Shown here piece by piece: positions 13,508-15,791 of a stretch of 15,791 nt of DNA. The DNA lies in NCBI GenBank assembly GCA_964633445.1, contig CAZWFW010000027.1, forward strand, positions 1 through 15,791. The letters run 5' to 3'. The stretch's first letter is position 1. Each line of letters opens with the position of its first letter. The translations under genes were made by a program, and so were the position numbers. The notes under the pieces are model-generated. The model was given only the letters and a program-made list of their open reading frames with translations, did not search any database and was not told the DNA's origin. Origin of the DNA: CAZWFW01 sp964633445 (lineage in GTDB: Archaea; Undinarchaeota; CAZWFW01).

Positions 13508-13870
13508 CCTACAAGTTTCAAAAACAGAGAAAAATTAAAGAGGCTTTGCTTGTTTGCTCATTTGTTGTTGGACTTTTTGTTGATATTCGGTTTAATTGCC
13601 TTTATTGTAATATGATTTACTTAATCTCAAAAAGAGATGAATTGAATTTGAAGGGAGAGATGTTCTTTTAATGTTAATTATGCTTTATTTTAGGTTTTAT
13701 TATATAGGTGCAATAATAACTGTTATCTACCTATATGGCATACAAGGTACAAAGCTGCGGAAAGTTTCATGAATGAAACCTCTTCAAAGTATGTTAAACA
13801 AGTCTCTTTAGATAGATATATGAATTACTTCACACTTACGCATAAAGACTTCTCACTTGAGAGAAGTTAA
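13508..13870 (+). pseudogene. Remnant of a small membrane protein gene, several frameshifts
   Basis: Four consecutive frame fragments look coding but switch frame. 13508-13615 has a basic start (KNREKLKRL) and a helix, FAHLLLDFLLIFGLIAFIVI. 13612-13671 encodes MIYLISKRDELNLKGEMFF. 13671 onward encodes MLIMLYFRFYYIGAIITVIYLYGI, a second helix. From about 13736 a fourth piece, beginning WHTRYKAAESFMNETSSKY, runs to TAA at 13868-13870. Together they would make a two-helix protein of about 115 residues with an outer C-terminal part. No single frame is longer than about 45 codons. The pieces meet by overlapping (TAATG at 13669-13673), so very small separate genes cannot be excluded. The region follows the disturbed membrane gene at 11264-13466, so the whole block may be decaying. 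Family unknown. Confidence 0.35.
13848..13867. terminator. 7-bp hairpin at the end of the ROK kinase gene
   Basis: ACTTCTC (13848-13854) pairs with GAGAAGT (13861-13867) around a 6-nt loop, directly after the ROK kinase stop codon on the minus strand. The T tract after it is short in either direction, so a role in termination or 3' end stability is a guess. Confidence 0.3.
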
Positions 13871-14781
13871 AATTTTATATATTTCAAAACTGCTAAACAA
13901 CCGTAAAGTCCTACATCATCCCCTAGTTTCGTTAATTTTACTTCTGGTAGTTTACATAAGCAATATTTTTCAAGATTTTCTATAATTTTTTCTAGAAGTA
14001 AATCTGCATTGTTCATTATAATTCTCCCGCCAAGAACAATGATTTCAGGGTCAAAAATGTTTGCAAGATTTGCCAAACCAATGCTGTTATACTTGCAGAT
14101 TTCCTCAATTATAGCGCTGCAACCTCCTTTTTCTCTCGCGTATTTGAAGAAATATTTTGCATCAAAATCCTTAGAAAGCAATTCTCTTGGACCGTTTTTA
14201 GTGAGTTCTATATAATACTTTACGAATCTTGGAATGGAGTTGCCGCCACAAAAAGCTTCCCAGTGCCCATATCCACCACATGAACATTTAAGCTTGGAGC
14301 TTGCATCTATAACCATGTGTCCGATCTCACCAGCGCTTCCACTTTTCCCTAGAACGAGTTCGTTGTTGCTTATAATCCCTCCACCAATTCCAGTGCTTAT
14401 AGTAACATAAATAACGTTTCTGCAGCGATTTGCACAACCAAACTCTTTTTCCCCGACAACAGCTGCATTACAATCATTGATAATTAGAGTAGGGATTCCA
14501 AATTTTCTTTCTATCTCCTCCTTGATGACTAAGTTTCGAATGTTGCTCAGATTTGGTACGCTTACGAGCATTCCTTTACCCATATCCACAACTCCTGCCA
14601 TGCTCAATATTATGGATTCAACCCTCCCATATTTCTCAATAAAATAGCTGATAGCATCGCATAGCTCGGAAATAAATTTGGCAGGGTCATTTGGGGTTTT
14701 TCTAAGAATTTTCTCAAAAATTTCATTCTGTCCGATTGCGACTCTAAGATTTGTTGAGCCAATATCAGCAACTATTTTCAT
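13867..14781 (-). CDS. ROK-family sugar kinase (glucokinase-like)
   Basis: 304 residues. ROK kinases phosphorylate hexoses such as glucose or N-acetylmannosamine. Seen here are the N-terminal phosphate loop DIGSTNLRVAIG (6-17), the catalytic Asp103 in IINDCNAA (100-107), the ATP-site STGIGGGII (129-137), and the ROK zinc site GEIGHMVI (151-158) with His155 plus CSCGGYGHWEAFCGG (166-180). The third zinc Cys of the bacterial pattern (GCxE) is His173 here, as in other archaeal members; Cys178 is nearby. Substrate cannot be told from sequence; glucose is a fair guess. ATG 14781 overlaps the end of the pyrE-like gene by 4 nt (ATGA), so the two are translationally coupled and share the promoter before 15467. 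Confidence 0.9.
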   Translation of the reverse strand: MKIVADIGSTNLRVAIGQNEIFEKILRKTPNDPAKFISELCDAISYFIEKYGRVESIILSMAGVVDMGKGMLVSVPNLSNIRNLVIKEEIERKFGIPTLIINDCNAAVVGEKEFGCANRCRNVIYVTISTGIGGGIISNNELVLGKSGSAGEIGHMVIDASSKLKCSCGGYGHWEAFCGGNSIPRFVKYYIELTKNGPRELLSKDFDAKYFFKYAREKGGCSAIIEEICKYNSIGLANLANIFDPEIIVLGGRIIMNNADLLLEKIIENLEKYCLCKLPEVKLTKLGDDVGLYGCLAVLKYIKF

Positions 14782-15467
14782 TTTCCTAAATACTGCAGAA
14801 TCCTCTCGTAGGTTTGAGGAGTTATTAAATTTTGACTCTTCATGTAAATTATAATACGTTTAAAGGATAGCAGAGAAACTAGCTTATACCCTTTCTCTCT
14901 TGCAATTTCCTTAGCAGTTTTACCATTAACTTTCTGTTCGCGATCAATTACTACAGCAACGCCTTCTATTTTTATATTAACGCCTCTTCTTTTAGCTTCT
15001 CTCCTTACTTGCTCGATAGCTATTAATTTAGACTCAAATGTCGTTACTAAGTCATCAACTATAACAATGCTTTCCCCGTCATCCAAATTACCCTCTACAA
15101 GCGCATGTTCTCCATAGCTCTTCAAGAAATTTTCCAATTCTTCTAAGTTCTTAACTGGCAATTTTCTAGTGTAGCAGCAAGGGATTCCAGTTTCTAGTGT
15201 TATAGCTATAGCTATAGGAACACCTGCCATTGCCACGCCAACTATCTTTGTCACTTCAGGAAACTCTCTTTTAATGAGGCACCCCATTTCTCTTCCAATT
15301 AAACTGAGGATTTCCTTAGCGTTTTTTACGCTCGGTAAAAATCTTAAATTTACATAGAACGGACTCCACATTCCAGAAACTAGCTTCCAACCTTTAGGAT
15401 TATCATCTAAAGTCTTTATTGCATGAATAGCGCATAATTTTTTAACAATTTTATCTAAACTTTTCAT
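14778..15467 (-). CDS. Orotate phosphoribosyltransferase-like protein
   Basis: 229 residues. The type I phosphoribosyltransferase PRPP motif IVIVDDLVTTFES (134-146) is clear. The N-terminal SGMWSPFYVNLRFLP (31-45) matches the orotate-binding SGxxSPxYxDLR stretch of PyrE, and GVAMAGVPIAIAI (77-89) matches the PPi/ribose loop region. PyrE adds the ribose-phosphate of PRPP to orotate to make OMP. Two features differ from a plain PyrE: the flexible-loop segment YTRKLPVKNLEELENFLKSYGEHALVEG (99-126) is longer than usual, and a C-terminal tail (about 190-229) adds helices. It may therefore be a PyrE paralogue rather than the main enzyme. ATG 15467 has an excellent TATA box about 28 bp upstream. It is the first gene of an operon with the ROK kinase. 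Confidence 0.8.
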   Translation of the reverse strand: MKSLDKIVKKLCAIHAIKTLDDNPKGWKLVSGMWSPFYVNLRFLPSVKNAKEILSLIGREMGCLIKREFPEVTKIVGVAMAGVPIAIAITLETGIPCCYTRKLPVKNLEELENFLKSYGEHALVEGNLDDGESIVIVDDLVTTFESKLIAIEQVRREAKRRGVNIKIEGVAVVIDREQKVNGKTAKEIAREKGYKLVSLLSFKRIIIYMKSQNLITPQTYERILQYLGK

Positions 15468-15489
15468 TTTAATTTCTACCAGAAATCTA

Positions 15490-15501
15490 TTTTATATAAA
15501 A
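15490..15501 (-). promoter_or_regulatory. TATA box of the pyrE-like/ROK operon
   Basis: TTTTATATAAAA, a palindromic near-consensus TATA box, is centred about 28 bp before ATG 15467. The operon transcript would be nearly leaderless. Confidence 0.6.
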
Positions 15502-15589
15502 CTTTATCTTAATGCGTTGGCATCAATTATCAAATTTGCAAGTTTTTCATTTTAGATAGCAAGACTTCTGTTTCTAAGTGTTTAATGAG

Positions 15590-15712
15590 TAGAGTGGGGG
15601 ATGTATAGGTATAATGTCATAATAGACAAGTAAGGCGTCCCAGCCCTATGCTACCTTATGGTAGCAATAATGTTTTTGGTAAAGAACCATATTAGCAGTG
15701 AAGGGAGTTAAA
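15590..15712. ncRNA. Weak structured-RNA candidate in the terminal non-coding stretch
   Basis: No gene is visible from 15468 to 15791. Within it, 15590-15660 is richer in G+C (about 43%) than its flanks. It contains a perfect hairpin GCTACC-TTAT-GGTAGC (15650-15665), a short GGC/GCC pairing (15634-15645) and a GGT-AAAGA-ACC mini-hairpin (about 15678-15688). No known RNA family, open frame or end signal is evident, and the strand is undetermined. Confidence 0.2.
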
Positions 15713-15791
15713 ATTATTGAGAACTAACACAAGAACTATGATTTCTTCTGCAACTTTAAAATTTTTTATTTTGTATTTGAGTTTAATTTTT

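Noticed and set aside
1..15791. CRISPR array, tRNA genes, rRNA genes or an intact insertion sequence
   Set aside because: No regularly spaced direct repeats, no cloverleaf with TTCRANTC-type T-arm, no rRNA signatures, and only a truncated tnpB were seen on either strand.

Overview
The window looks like a low-GC, probably thermophilic archaeon, most likely a euryarchaeote. It carries PAN, the archaeal proteasome ATPase, with a C-terminal hydrophobic-Tyr-X motif. It also carries a zinc-ribbon MBF1, a stand-alone SufB/SufD scaffold, a TIGR00295-type HD protein and a winged-helix regulator fused to an S-layer-type domain. Start codons sit about 25-30 bp downstream of TATA-like boxes with little or no leader, as expected for archaeal leaderless transcripts. 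Against an AT-rich background (roughly one third G+C by eye) two short stretches are 50-58% G+C and fold well. In AT-rich thermophiles such islands usually mark structured RNAs. An Archaeoglobi-like lineage is plausible but cannot be proven from this sequence.

Layout. 1-201: a GC-rich structured RNA ending in a T7 run. 263-1290: a small polytopic membrane protein meeting, tail to tail, a truncated tnpB. 1510-4064: purB and purE, both on the minus strand, with a HEPN-MNT gene pair inserted between them on the plus strand. 4101-4619: an HD-domain phosphohydrolase. 4770-6483: mbf1 and pan, divergent across 43 bp. 6484-9285: glmS and the wHTH/S-layer regulator, divergent across about 93 bp. 9300-9396: a second GC-rich folded element. 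9388-11002: ubiX and a sufB/sufD-like gene, divergent across 31 bp. 11003-13870: a disturbed block of membrane-protein genes with several frame changes. 13867-15467: a pyrE-like gene and a ROK sugar kinase in a minus-strand operon with a 4-nt overlap. 15468-15791: non-coding, with a weak RNA candidate.

How the genes may work together. Most are housekeeping genes: purine synthesis (PurB, PurE), pyrimidine or PRPP chemistry (PyrE-like), aminosugar synthesis (GlmS), protein turnover (PAN), Fe-S assembly (SufBD) and prenyl-FMN synthesis (UbiX). The points of most interest are the two unassigned structured RNAs; the membrane gene at 11264-13466, whose frame changes fall partly on T7 runs and leave a coherent predicted topology; the HEPN-MNT pair lacking the canonical HEPN RNase motif; and the glmS/S-layer-type regulator pair, which could link an envelope signal to aminosugar supply. 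The glmS start is corrected here to a GTG that places the catalytic cysteine at position 2.
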